This document shows positions 27,449-35,865 of a stretch of DNA of 64,000 bases, piece by piece. The notes below the pieces were generated by a model. That model worked only from the letters and a program-made list of their open reading frames with translations, did not search any database and had not been told where the DNA came from. The position numbers and the translations under genes were made by a program. The DNA comes from Pseudomonas frederiksbergensis (lineage in GTDB: Bacteria; Pseudomonadota; Gammaproteobacteria; Pseudomonadales; Pseudomonadaceae), in assembly GCF_001952935.1 (NCBI RefSeq), contig NZ_CP018319.1, positions 1,353,501-1,417,500 on the forward strand. The letters are read 5' to 3'. Each line of letters opens with the position of its first letter. The stretch's first letter is position 1.

Positions 27449-28360
27449 TTAAATCGAATACTTCTGCAAATTCGCCATCATTTCCTTCAACGCTTCAAGG
27501 TTGTCCTGCGGGTGCGCCGCGCCTTCGAAGTCGCAGATCTGTTGCCAGTGCGCCGCCACATCTTCCGGGGAAAAACCAACCCGCGGATCAAACCCGGCGC
27601 CGAGGCTTCGTTCCCAACGCACCTTGCCCATCCAGCCGCCACCGACTTCAAACAACCCGGAGGTTTCCTGGCAGTTCTCGCTGGCGAGGTACACCACCAG
27701 CGGGCTGACCAGTTCTGGTTTGAGTTGTTCGAAGACTTGCGGCGGGATCAGGCCTTCGGTCATGCGCGTGCCGCCTGTAGGCGCGATGGCGTTGACCAGG
27801 ATGTTGTTTTTGCGGCCTTCAATGGCCAGGGTGCGGGTCAGGCCGTAGAGGCCGAGTTTGGCCATGCCGTAGTTGGACTGGCCGAAGTTGCCGTAGATGC
27901 CCGAGGTCGAAGCGGTGAAGATGACGCGACCATAATTTTGCTCGCGCAGGTGCGGCCAGGCGGCGCGGGTGACTTTGTAGGCGCCTTCGACATGGACGCG
28001 GTAAACCAGGTCCCAATCGCCGTCTTCCATTTTGTGGAAGGTTTTATCCCGCAGAATCCCGGCGTTGTTGACCACGACATCGACACGACCAAAGGTGTCC
28101 AAGGCGTTCTGAACGATTTTGTCGCCGTCGGTGACGGAGTCATGATTGGCCTCGGCGATTCCACCGGCCTCACGAATTTCCGCCACTACCCGGTCGGCAG
28201 CCGAAGCGTTTGCGCCTTCGCCCTGAGCCGAACCGCCGAGATCGTTGACCAGCACTTTGGCACCCTGTTTGGCGAACAGCAGCGCGTGCGCCCGGCCCAG
28301 GCCGCCGCCGGCCCCGGTGATGATCACGACTTTATCTTCGAAGCGCACAGACTCATTCAT
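27449..28360 (-). CDS. SDR-family oxidoreductase, 3-hydroxyacyl-CoA dehydrogenase-like
   Basis: 303 residues, classical short-chain dehydrogenase. It has the nucleotide-binding TGAGGGLG (about 16-23), NNAG, the catalytic serine in the STSGIYG segment and YGMAK. The N-terminal EDKVVIITGAGGGLGRAHAL and the extra C-terminal 50 residues resemble the (3R)-hydroxyacyl-CoA dehydrogenase module of multifunctional beta-oxidation proteins. Substrate is unproven. ATG 28360 follows a GGAG-like stretch. The downstream side is convergent with the amidase. The hydrolase and aldolase genes upstream run in the same direction, 111 bases away. Confidence 0.8.
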   Translation of the reverse strand: MNESVRFEDKVVIITGAGGGLGRAHALLFAKQGAKVLVNDLGGSAQGEGANASAADRVVAEIREAGGIAEANHDSVTDGDKIVQNALDTFGRVDVVVNNAGILRDKTFHKMEDGDWDLVYRVHVEGAYKVTRAAWPHLREQNYGRVIFTASTSGIYGNFGQSNYGMAKLGLYGLTRTLAIEGRKNNILVNAIAPTGGTRMTEGLIPPQVFEQLKPELVSPLVVYLASENCQETSGLFEVGGGWMGKVRWERSLGAGFDPRVGFSPEDVAAHWQQICDFEGAAHPQDNLEALKEMMANLQKYSI

Positions 28361-28471
28361 TGGGGGACTCCAGCAGGCCAGGGGACAATTAGTTCGAGTG
28401 TCAGGCACGACAATGCGGGCCACAATGAACTGGGGTGAGGCTGAATGGTGCGCGATAAGTCAGCGGGATAG

Positions 28472-29374
28472 TCAGGAACAAGCGACCTTGCGCGGCGGTG
28501 AAACCAGCTGATCGCGAAACTCCAGGTAATGCTTGAGCACCTGCCCCGGCGCCTCGGTCTGAGGGTAGTGGCCAATGCCAGGCAACAAGACCGTGTCCGG
28601 ATTCGGGATCAGTTCCCGGTAACGCTCAACCATGTGTGCGCCGGAGATGGGGTCGACCTCACCATCGATCACCCGCAACGGCACTTCACCACGTTGCATC
28701 GCACTGACCCAACGCTCGCGCCGGGCACGCCGCTCAGGGATGTAGGCGATCAATTTGTGAATGATCCGTGGCCCGTGATTGCTCTCGATCAAGCTCCAGA
28801 AATCGTCCATCTCGCTCTCGCTGGGGCGGCTATGCGGACCGAAGATCTGTCGGAAACTCCTCACCAGGCTGTCACGGGAAAAGGCTCGCCCGATCATCCA
28901 GCCCAAGGGACTGAGCAGGAGTTTTTGCATCAGTATCGGGCGATGGGTTTCAGGAAAGAGGCCGCCATTGAGGAACACACAACTGGCGATATCAATGCGC
29001 GCTTCGTAATGCCGGGCCAACAGTTCCTGGGCCACGCTGTCGCCATAATCGTGGGCCAACAGGTGCACCGGCTGCTCGACCTTCACATGCGCCAGCAAGG
29101 CCTGTTGCAAATCGGCCTGCTCCAGCAGGCTGTATTCGTGGTCCATCGGTTTGGCGGAGTCGCCAAAGCCGAGCATGTCGCAGGCAATCACCCGATAGCG
29201 CTGGGTCAGAGGTTGCCACAGGAAATGCCAGTCCCAACTGGCGGTCGGGAAGCCATGAATGAGCAACAGTGGCTCACCCTGCCCCGCCGTCCAGTAACGG
29301 ATGGTCTGGCCACGGAATACGAACGTCTGGCCGCGTTTGCGCCAGACACACAGAGGGATCTCGGCGAGAGGCAT
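28472..29374 (-). CDS. Alpha/beta hydrolase with aspartate nucleophile
   Basis: 300 residues. The oxyanion motif HGFPTASWDW (40-49) and the nucleophile elbow LLAHDYGDSV place Asp109 where haloalkane dehalogenases and epoxide hydrolases have theirs; the base histidine lies in LPGIGHYPQ. It is most like the MEST/haloalkane dehalogenase-like branch. The reaction is probably hydrolysis of an ester, epoxide or halide, which cannot be decided here. Its ATG overlaps the TAA of the upstream aldolase (TAATG), so the two are translated together. Confidence 0.8.
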   Translation of the reverse strand: MPLAEIPLCVWRKRGQTFVFRGQTIRYWTAGQGEPLLLIHGFPTASWDWHFLWQPLTQRYRVIACDMLGFGDSAKPMDHEYSLLEQADLQQALLAHVKVEQPVHLLAHDYGDSVAQELLARHYEARIDIASCVFLNGGLFPETHRPILMQKLLLSPLGWMIGRAFSRDSLVRSFRQIFGPHSRPSESEMDDFWSLIESNHGPRIIHKLIAYIPERRARRERWVSAMQRGEVPLRVIDGEVDPISGAHMVERYRELIPNPDTVLLPGIGHYPQTEAPGQVLKHYLEFRDQLVSPPRKVACS

Positions 29375-30156
29375 TAGAGTTTATAACCCGGGTCTTGTTT
29401 ATCGAGTTTGCGCAGCAGCGCTGGCCAGGCCAGTGCGCCGCCCATCCCTTGAGCACTTTTGGTGACGCCGGCGATCATCGCCTTGGCGCCCGCCAGAATC
29501 TGCGGCTCGATGGCGATCAACTCGGCGCCACCGTTCTGCGCCAGCACCTGGATATCGCAGGCGCGCTGGAAGGTGAACATCATCAGGAATGTGTCGGCGA
29601 TGGTGCCGCCGCAAGTCAGCAGACCGTGGTTGTGCAGCATCAGGAAATTGTTTTCTCCGAGGTCGGCTTGCAGCCGCGCTTTCTCTTCAGGGTTAAGCGC
29701 AACACCTTCGTAGGCGTGATAAGCCAGGCTGGACAGGACAAACAACGATTGTTGGCTGATCGGCAAAATGCCTTGTTTCTGCGCCGACACGGCGACCCCG
29801 GCAGCGGTGTGGGTGTGCAGCACGCAGACGACATCGTGACGAACCTCGTGCACCGCGCTGTGAATGGTGTAACCGGCCGGGTTGATCTCGTAGGGGCTGT
29901 CCATCAGCTTGTTGCCGGCCTGATCGACCTTGACCAGGCTGGACGCAGTCATCTCGTGGAACATCAACCCGAATGGGTTGATCAGAAAGTCTTCAGTACC
30001 GGGGACCTTGGCCGAGATGTGGGTAAAAATCAGGTCATCCCAGCCATGCAGGGCGACCAGACGATAGCAGGCGGCAAGGTCGACGCGGGTCTGCCACTCG
30101 GCGGCGCTGACCTGGTCTTTGACACTGTGAGGCGATTGGACGGGGGCAACGTTCAC
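29374..30156 (-). CDS. Class II aldolase/adducin family protein
   Basis: 260 residues with the class II aldolase fold. Zinc ligands are seen in VLHTHTAAG (about residue 115) and LMLHNHG (about 175), and an active-site region in HISAKVPG. Members split or epimerise sugar phosphates, or act on other hydroxy-keto acids. It lacks a kinase or sugar transporter neighbour and is instead coupled to an alpha/beta hydrolase by TAATG, with an SDR further on. This suggests a small catabolic unit of unknown substrate. Confidence 0.8.
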   Translation of the reverse strand: MNVAPVQSPHSVKDQVSAAEWQTRVDLAACYRLVALHGWDDLIFTHISAKVPGTEDFLINPFGLMFHEMTASSLVKVDQAGNKLMDSPYEINPAGYTIHSAVHEVRHDVVCVLHTHTAAGVAVSAQKQGILPISQQSLFVLSSLAYHAYEGVALNPEEKARLQADLGENNFLMLHNHGLLTCGGTIADTFLMMFTFQRACDIQVLAQNGGAELIAIEPQILAGAKAMIAGVTKSAQGMGGALAWPALLRKLDKQDPGYKL

Positions 30157-30303
30157 GGCAAGGAACCTCTGATTTTTATTCTTGGGGTTTCTATTGTTTA
30201 CCGACGTTACACCAGTCTAGTCACGCCCCGGGGATCGTGTAGTTGCATTGGCAGCCAGCTTGATGGCCCGGCGAGTCAGTACGCCAATGAATGTGGATCC
30301 ATG

Positions 30304-30990
30304 TCAAAGTACTGCCGCCAACAAGGGTGCGGCGAACAGATTCAGCAGCCCCGTCAGAACCATGACTAACCCCGCCACCGAGCCCTCTTCCCCCCCCACT
30401 TCATGTGCTCGACTGACCCCGGCACCGTGAGCACCGACACCAAATAGCGCCCCTCGAGCCAAGGCACTGCGCAGGGGCAACCACTTGAGCAGAATGCCGC
30501 CGAGCATCGCCCCGAACACCCCGGTGAACATCACAAACACTGCGGTCAGTTCCGGTATGCCACCCAGGTCATGGGCCAGCGGCATGGCAAAAGGTGTGGT
30601 GATCGAGCGCGGCACCAGCGACATCGTCACCGAACTGTCTAGTGCCAGCGCCTTGGCCAACCCGAACGAACTGCCGATGGACGCCGCGCTGCCCGCCAGC
30701 ATCCCCAGCAACAGCGCCGACCAATGCCGCATCAGCATCTGCCGCTGCTGCCAGATTGGTACTGCAAAAGCGACGGTAACCGGCCCCAGCACCAACATCA
30801 GCCAATGGGTGTTGCTCGAATATTCGGCATACGCGGTGTGCAGCGGCACAGCGAGCGCCAACAGCAAGGCTGGAACCAGAATCAGTGGCGACAGTACATA
30901 GCGCCCAGAGCGACGGTAAATCCAGCGGCTGAATAAATAAGCCAGCAGCGTGAAGGCCAGCCAGAACATTGGCATCAGCTCAAGCTTCAC
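30304..30990 (-). CDS. lrgB: LrgB/CidB-family membrane protein
   Basis: 228 residues with about six to seven hydrophobic helices. The family core motif SLVPRSITTPFAMPLAHDLGG begins near residue 125, followed by GVGAHGAGVSRAHEVGG. LrgB partners LrgA in a holin-like pair linked to murein hydrolase export, programmed lysis and, in several bacteria, pyruvate or glycolate movement. It overlaps lrgA by eleven bases. A LysR regulator diverges upstream of lrgA. Confidence 0.9.
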   Translation of the reverse strand: MKLELMPMFWLAFTLLAYLFSRWIYRRSGRYVLSPLILVPALLLALAVPLHTAYAEYSSNTHWLMLVLGPVTVAFAVPIWQQRQMLMRHWSALLLGMLAGSAASIGSSFGLAKALALDSSVTMSLVPRSITTPFAMPLAHDLGGIPELTAVFVMFTGVFGAMLGGILLKWLPLRSALARGALFGVGAHGAGVSRAHEVGGEEGSVAGLVMVLTGLLNLFAAPLLAAVL

Positions 30991-31366
30991 GAGACCTCCT
31001 CAACCGCACCACCAGTTCCACGGTAAAGGCAGTCACCAGCATCACCATCAGCGTGCTGACGCCGATCACCAGCAAAATTCGCCAACCGTCGCTGCGCAGC
31101 AGACCGCCGTAATCGAGCAGACTCATGAGCGCCGGAATGAAGAACAACAGCATCTCGGCCATCAACAGGCCGGCGCCCATTTGCAGCGCTGCTGGTTTGA
31201 CCACACCCAAAGCGAACGCCAGCAGCAACAGCACCATACCGATGACACCACCGGGAATCGGCCAGGCAAACCACACGGCCATCTGGCAGCCGAGCAGGTA
31301 GATGGCGAGTAGCACGGCCAATTCGGTCGCCAGTCGAGCCAATTTTTTAAAGGTTGATGCATTCAT
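30980..31366 (-). CDS. lrgA: CidA/LrgA-family holin-like protein
   Basis: 128 residues, four hydrophobic helices (about 15-32, 36-53, 65-84 and 93-115) and a basic tail, the usual CidA/LrgA shape. The conserved IPGGVIGM motif is at about residue 37. It is first gene of the lrgAB pair and divergent from a LysR gene, the same arrangement as CidR with cidAB. Expression probably depends on that regulator and its palindrome at 31441. Confidence 0.9.
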   Translation of the reverse strand: MNASTFKKLARLATELAVLLAIYLLGCQMAVWFAWPIPGGVIGMVLLLLAFALGVVKPAALQMGAGLLMAEMLLFFIPALMSLLDYGGLLRSDGWRILLVIGVSTLMVMLVTAFTVELVVRLRRSREA

Positions 31367-31440
31367 GTCTTCGGTCCTCGCAGGTGCTCATGTTAAGGAG
31401 TGGGCTGTCATACCCGAAGCGAATTGTTAGACTCGAAGCC

Positions 31441-31455
31441 ATTCCAAAATGGAAT
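31441..31455. promoter_or_regulatory. Perfect palindrome at the lrgAB/LysR divergent promoter
   Basis: ATTCCA AAA TGGAAT is a perfect 15-base palindrome ending eight bases before the LysR ATG and about 75 bases upstream of lrgA. It is the likely LysR-protein binding site for autoregulation. Confidence 0.5.
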
Positions 31456-31462
31456 CATACAG

Positions 31463-32359
31463 ATGGAATTCAAACAGCTACGCAGCTTCGTCGAGGTCAT
31501 GCATCAGGGTGGTTTTACTCAAGCCGCCAAGACCCTGCACATCAGTCAATCAGCGGTGAGCAAACAGATCGCTCAGTTGGAACAGAGCCTCGGCACTGCG
31601 CTGCTCGAACGGCAAGGTTCGCAGCTGCGCCTGACTGCCGCCGGCCGCGTGGTTTTGCAACGGGCCGAAGGCATGTTGCGGCTGCGCAACGAACTGCTCA
31701 GTGAGCTGGATGACTTGAGCCAACTGGCCCGCGGGGAATTGCGCCTGGGTTTGCCGCTGCTGGGCAGCGACGCGCTGTTCGCCGGACTGTTCGCCGAGTA
31801 CCGGCGACGCCACCCCAACATCAGCATTCAATTGCTTGAAGGCGGTAGCCTGAGCATCGAACAGGCCGTTTTGAGTGGAGAGCTGGAACTGGGTGGCAGC
31901 CTGTTGACGAAGGACCCTCAGTTCGCCTTCCAGCCTTTCTGCGATGAACCGCTGGACGCCCTGCTGCCGGCCGATCATCCGCTGGCGTCGAAGACTGTGA
32001 TTGGGCTGGAGGAATTGGCCGACACGCCATTCCTGCTGTATCAGCGCAGCTTCGTGCTCAACGACCGCTTGCTGCAAGCCTGCCAGCAACTGGGTTTTAC
32101 GCCGAAGGAAGGTGGTCGCAGCGGCCAGGCTGACTTTCTTGCGGCGCTGGTGGCGGCCGGTCAAGGAGTGGTGCTGTTGCCGCGCGTGGTGGCTCGCGGG
32201 CTGGTGCGGCCAGGCGTGGTGCGCCTGACCTTGAACGCGCCGAGCTATCTACGCTGGGATATCGCCTTCATCTGGCGTCAGGGCGCGTACTTGTCAAAAG
32301 CCGCGCAAGCCTGGCTCGCCCTTCTGCGCGAGCGGCCGGTCAGCCCCGCAGAGCGCTGA
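31463..32359 (+). CDS. LysR-family regulator, CidR-like, of lrgAB
   Basis: 298 residues. The winged helix (1-60, FTQAAKTLHISQSAVSKQIAQ region) and the LysR effector domain (about 90-290) are typical of the CynR/CidR-like branch. Divergence from lrgAB suggests it controls that pair, perhaps in response to acetate or pyruvate as CidR does; this is inference. The start at 31463 places the winged helix at residue 1 as usual. The 3' end overlaps the convergent mioC-like gene by 20 bases. Confidence 0.82.
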   Translation: MEFKQLRSFVEVMHQGGFTQAAKTLHISQSAVSKQIAQLEQSLGTALLERQGSQLRLTAAGRVVLQRAEGMLRLRNELLSELDDLSQLARGELRLGLPLLGSDALFAGLFAEYRRRHPNISIQLLEGGSLSIEQAVLSGELELGGSLLTKDPQFAFQPFCDEPLDALLPADHPLASKTVIGLEELADTPFLLYQRSFVLNDRLLQACQQLGFTPKEGGRSGQADFLAALVAAGQGVVLLPRVVARGLVRPGVVRLTLNAPSYLRWDIAFIWRQGAYLSKAAQAWLALLRERPVSPAER

Positions 32360-32795
32360 CCAACTCTGCCAGCCAAGGCTCGGCGTCGGTTTCCGGCGTC
32401 ACGCTTTCGCTGGCGTCCAGGCGCAGCATCGGCAGTACTTCGCGCAGGCCCAGTTCGCCGAACAATTCGCGCATCAATTCGCCGCCACCACAAAACGTGT
32501 CGCCGTAACTCGCATCGCCCAAGCCAATCACAGCGCCCGGCAAGCCACGCCAGGCAGCCGGCAGCTGGTCGCGAATAGCGAAATACAACGGTTGCAGGTT
32601 GTCCGGCAGCTCGCCCATCCCGGTGGTCGAGGTCACCGCCAGGAAGGCTTCAGGAGCGAAGGCCTGGACCTCGGCGAGACTTGCACGCGGGTTGTGCCAG
32701 GCTTCGAAACCTGCTGCTTTTAAAATATTGGCGGCGTGGCGGGCGACTTCTTCTGCCGTGCCGTACACCGAGCCGGAAAGGATGGCGACTTTCAT
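32340..32795 (-). CDS. mioC: Flavodoxin, MioC-like
   Basis: 151-residue short-chain flavodoxin. The FMN phosphate loop is SGSVYGTAEEV (7-17), and the isoalloxazine-binding loops are TSTTGMGELPDN (about 55-66) and GLGDASYGDTFCGGG (about 91-105). It is a small cytoplasmic electron carrier; the E. coli orthologue supports biotin synthase. The start at 32795 places the phosphate loop at its normal position. It is convergent with and overlaps the LysR gene. Confidence 0.85.
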   Translation of the reverse strand: MKVAILSGSVYGTAEEVARHAANILKAAGFEAWHNPRASLAEVQAFAPEAFLAVTSTTGMGELPDNLQPLYFAIRDQLPAAWRGLPGAVIGLGDASYGDTFCGGGELMRELFGELGLREVLPMLRLDASESVTPETDAEPWLAELVSALRG

Positions 32796-32949
32796 CAATC
32801 TGATCCTGAAGCTGAATAAAAAGACGGAGGATATTAACAGCCATGGCAAAAAAGCTGCGATTGACTCTCAATTAACGCTGGTGGCCAGTAGACAGCAATG
32901 AGTCTTCTTCTAGAATGCAGCGCTCAATCAAATTGGAAAGGATTCTCCG

Positions 32950-33426
32950 ATGATTAACGCCCAACTGCTGCAAATGGTGATCAACGCTTCCAACGACGGC
33001 ATCGTGATTGCCGAAAAGGAAGGCGAGCAGGACAACATCCTGATTTACGTCAACCCGGCATTCGAACGCCTGACGGGTTACACCAGCGAAGAAATCCTCT
33101 ATCAGGATTGCCGTTTTCTTCAATCCGGGGACCGCGACCAGGAAGCGCTTCCGATGATCCGCGAAGCCTTGAGCAGTGGTAGGTCCTGCCGGGAAATCCT
33201 CAGGAATTATCGCAAGGACGGCACGCCGTTCTGGAACGAACTGTCCCTCTCGACGATAAAGAACCCTGATGACGGACAGACTTATTTCATCGGTGTGCAG
33301 AAAGACGTCACCCTTCAGGTCAAGGCCCAGCAGCGCGTCGCGCAGTTGGAGGCACAATTGGCTGAGGTCCAGGCCGAGCTTGCCGCACTAAAAGCGACGA
33401 ACGGCGAAAACAAAACGAAGAATTGA
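32950..33426 (+). CDS. Short LOV blue-light photoreceptor (PpSB-LOV type)
   Basis: 158 residues. A single LOV/PAS domain (1-120) carries the photoactive motif YQDCRFLQ with Cys54, which forms the light-induced FMN adduct, and FWNELSLSTIKN plus YFIGVQKDVT for flavin binding. A C-terminal coiled coil (about 125-150, VAQLEAQLAEVQAELAAL) replaces an output domain. It matches the P. putida PpSB1-LOV and PpSB2-LOV proteins, which are encoded next to LitR-type regulators and are required for light induction. AAAGGA lies seven bases before the ATG. Here too a LitR-like gene lies close by. Confidence 0.93.
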   Translation: MINAQLLQMVINASNDGIVIAEKEGEQDNILIYVNPAFERLTGYTSEEILYQDCRFLQSGDRDQEALPMIREALSSGRSCREILRNYRKDGTPFWNELSLSTIKNPDDGQTYFIGVQKDVTLQVKAQQRVAQLEAQLAEVQAELAALKATNGENKTKN

Positions 33427-33480
33427 TTGTCATTAACTACAATCACCGGTGACTTTGTAACTTTTTCTGTCGAGCAGATC

Positions 33481-34086
33481 ATGCAACGCGACGCACTCCT
33501 GACCCAGGATGAGCTGGATTTTATCCAGACAATGCAACACAACCCGCAACTCAATGTGCGGGATGCGACGTCGAGCCTGCTCGTCAACGGTGGTTCACAG
33601 ATCCGTGACCTGCTCACGCGCCTTGCCGCTCATGAGCAAGTCACCATCCAGGCCAACTTCGAAAATCAGCAAATGACTTTCCCTCTGCACTTGGTGGAAG
33701 ACGAGTTTCACGCGATGCATTTACGCCTCGGCGTCCCCAGCATCTATGAAGACGGACCGATGATCCGGCCATGGCGCCTGGTCCTCGAAGAACCGGTAGC
33801 GCTGGAGAATGCCAATGGCCAGCCCGGTACGATGTGGGTGCACGAAGTGTCTTTCAAAGGGGTTTTGCTGGAAGTTCGCAACAAGACCAAGCCACCCAAG
33901 CATTTCGCCTTGTGGTTCAGCCCGTCTGGCTACGAGCGCATCGCGTTGCGCGGCACCTTCGAGAAAGAAACCGAGAACGGCTTCTATGCCTACCAGTTGA
34001 ATCAGGATGACAAGGACGAAACCGAGCGCCTGCGCCAGTACATCCTTCAACAGCATCGGCTGACGCATCCGGCCATGCATCTCTGA
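33481..34086 (+). CDS. Conserved protein of unknown function in the light module
   Basis: 201 residues from ATG 33481; an in-frame TTG at 33427 would put it directly on the LOV stop. No family was recognised with certainty. There is a predicted helical N-terminus (LTQDELDFIQTMQ) and then a beta-rich body with a central WVHEVSFKGVLLEV strand. That strand recalls the second half of PilZ domains, but the RxxxR and D/NxSxxG signature is missing. No signal peptide or membrane helix. It follows the LOV gene by 54 bases and ends one base from the convergent LitR gene, suggesting a link to light signalling. Confidence 0.65.
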   Translation: MQRDALLTQDELDFIQTMQHNPQLNVRDATSSLLVNGGSQIRDLLTRLAAHEQVTIQANFENQQMTFPLHLVEDEFHAMHLRLGVPSIYEDGPMIRPWRLVLEEPVALENANGQPGTMWVHEVSFKGVLLEVRNKTKPPKHFALWFSPSGYERIALRGTFEKETENGFYAYQLNQDDKDETERLRQYILQQHRLTHPAMHL

Positions 34087-34087
34087 T

Positions 34088-35047
34088 TCAGGTGTCCAGG
34101 TTGCCTGTCAGGAATTGTTTCAAACGCTGACGCATGACCAATCCTTCGTTACCCAGACATCCAATCGACGATCCCGCCAGGCTTTCCTGCACCAGATCGG
34201 ACGCATCCCCCGCCAGCAACAACTGACAATCCAGGCTCAAGGCCAGGCGCTTCAATCGCCGGGGCAACTCGAGCGCAGGTGCGTGATTGGAAATCAGCAC
34301 CAGCGCCTGGGGCTTGACTCTTTCGCAGACCAGGGCCAGTTCATCGAATGGCTGACCGATAGCCAACACTTGAATAGCCGAATCGACACTGCTCAATAAC
34401 AGCGCCGTTACCAGCACATCGAGTTCACGACACTGATCGCTCAGGGAGCAGACAATCACCCGTCGCGGTTGCAGGACACGCACCAGCAGCAGGCGTTGCA
34501 ACACTCGAGAACGCAGAAAACCATCCAGGAAAAGCCACTCGCTGGCCTGGCCGAATGCTTCATGGCGCTGGCGCAGTTGCTTCCAGAGTGGAAGCAGAAT
34601 GTCCTGAAACACGACAGTCAGCGGATAACTGGAAAAGATCTGTCCATAAACCTGTTCCAGTTGCACCTCGTCGAATGCATTCACCGCCGCCTGAACCTGT
34701 TGCTGCCATTGCGTGTGGTCAGCCTGTACGAGTTCATTGGGGATGATGTGCGACAGGGCCTGTAGCGGTGCAATTCTGGCCAGGATCTTGCCGACTTTAC
34801 CCACAGCAACGCCGCGTTCGATCCAGCCAAGGATGCTGCGGACACGATCGATATCGGTCATCGAATACAGTCTGTGCCCACTTTCGGTGCGCGCCGGCTG
34901 GATCAGCCCATAGCGGCGCTCCCATGCACGTAGCGTGACCGGGTTGACCCCCGTCAGGCGCGACACTTCGCGAATCGGAAACAGTTCTTCCTGTTCAAGT
35001 GGAAGACCGGGCTGCAATCCAGGGACAACATCAGTCAGGACAGGCAT
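34088..35047 (-). CDS. MerR-family light regulator, class II LitR (PplR-like)
   Basis: 319 residues. The MerR winged helix (about 22-90, GVNPVTLRAWERRYGLIQPA) is followed by a helical bundle and Rossmann-like region shaped like the B12-binding half of LitR/CarH (QASEWLFLDGFLRSRV and onward). The cobalamin-binding E-x-x-H and D-x-H-x-x-G motifs are absent. Class II LitR proteins of P. putida (PplR1-3) repress light genes and take their signal from partner LOV proteins instead of B12. Convergence with the LOV transcription unit fits that pairing. One TATACA half-site lies at 35066-35071 in its own promoter. Confidence 0.88.
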   Translation of the reverse strand: MPVLTDVVPGLQPGLPLEQEELFPIREVSRLTGVNPVTLRAWERRYGLIQPARTESGHRLYSMTDIDRVRSILGWIERGVAVGKVGKILARIAPLQALSHIIPNELVQADHTQWQQQVQAAVNAFDEVQLEQVYGQIFSSYPLTVVFQDILLPLWKQLRQRHEAFGQASEWLFLDGFLRSRVLQRLLLVRVLQPRRVIVCSLSDQCRELDVLVTALLLSSVDSAIQVLAIGQPFDELALVCERVKPQALVLISNHAPALELPRRLKRLALSLDCQLLLAGDASDLVQESLAGSSIGCLGNEGLVMRQRLKQFLTGNLDT

Positions 35048-35258
35048 TTTTTAATTCTACGTCCATGTATAAATTGGATCCCATTCTACCTCCCTTGCCC
35101 CCATACCATTCAAGACGTTGCTGGCGACAAACATCCCTGACGTACCCGGCAGAATCAGGAATAATCCTTGCTTGTTCCACGACGCAGCCCACCACCCCGG
35201 CGCTGCGCCTGGCGAAACTCCTACCCGGAGCGACGCGATTGTTATACGGAGATGCACA

Positions 35259-35828
35259 ATGTCTACCTCACCCGTCACGCTGATGGTTGCGCGCCGCGTC
35301 GCCGTTGGGCGTTATCAAGACCTGATTACCTGGTTGCGCGAAGGCGAACAACTGGCCACCGATTTTCCCGGCTATCTCGGCTCTGGCGTGCTCGCTCCGC
35401 CGCCCGACGATGACGAATTCCAGATTATTTTCCGCTTTGCCGACGAGCAGACTTTGCACGCCTGGGAACATTCCGCCTCGCGCACTGCATGGCTGGCACG
35501 CGGCAGTGACTTGTTTGCCCATCCAACGGAACATCGAGTCAGCGGCATCGAAGGCTGGTTCGGCGCGGCTGGCCAGCGCCCGCCACGCTGGAAACAGGCC
35601 GTGGCGATCTGGTTGGCATTCTTTCCGGTTTCCCTGCTGTTCAACTTTATCCTCGGGCCATTGCTGAGCGACATGGGTTTGCTGAGCCGGGTGTTCATCA
35701 GCACCTTGTGCCTGACCCCGTTGATGGTCTACCTCTTCATTCCGCTGTCGACCCGTCTGCTGGCCGGTTGGCTGAACACCACGCCGCAACGGCCGCTGCC
35801 CGCTGCACCCACTCCTCAAAACCACTAA
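35259..35828 (+). CDS. Antibiotic-biosynthesis-monooxygenase-fold membrane protein
   Basis: 189 residues. An N-terminal ABM ferredoxin-like domain (1-100, VTLMVARRVAVGRYQDLITW and FPGYLGSGVL) is joined to two membrane helices (about 115-135 and 145-168) and a Pro-rich tail. ABM domains occur in small cofactorless monooxygenases and haem-degrading enzymes. The membrane-anchored form is common in pseudomonads and has no assigned substrate. It is divergent from the LitR-like gene, so light control is likely. ATG 35259 follows GGAG. An IS110 element begins 14 bases after its stop. Confidence 0.8.
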   Translation: MSTSPVTLMVARRVAVGRYQDLITWLREGEQLATDFPGYLGSGVLAPPPDDDEFQIIFRFADEQTLHAWEHSASRTAWLARGSDLFAHPTEHRVSGIEGWFGAAGQRPPRWKQAVAIWLAFFPVSLLFNFILGPLLSDMGLLSRVFISTLCLTPLMVYLFIPLSTRLLAGWLNTTPQRPLPAAPTPQNH

Positions 35829-35865
35829 TTTCCCTGTGGGAGATTCTATGGTTGAGGGAAAGCCC

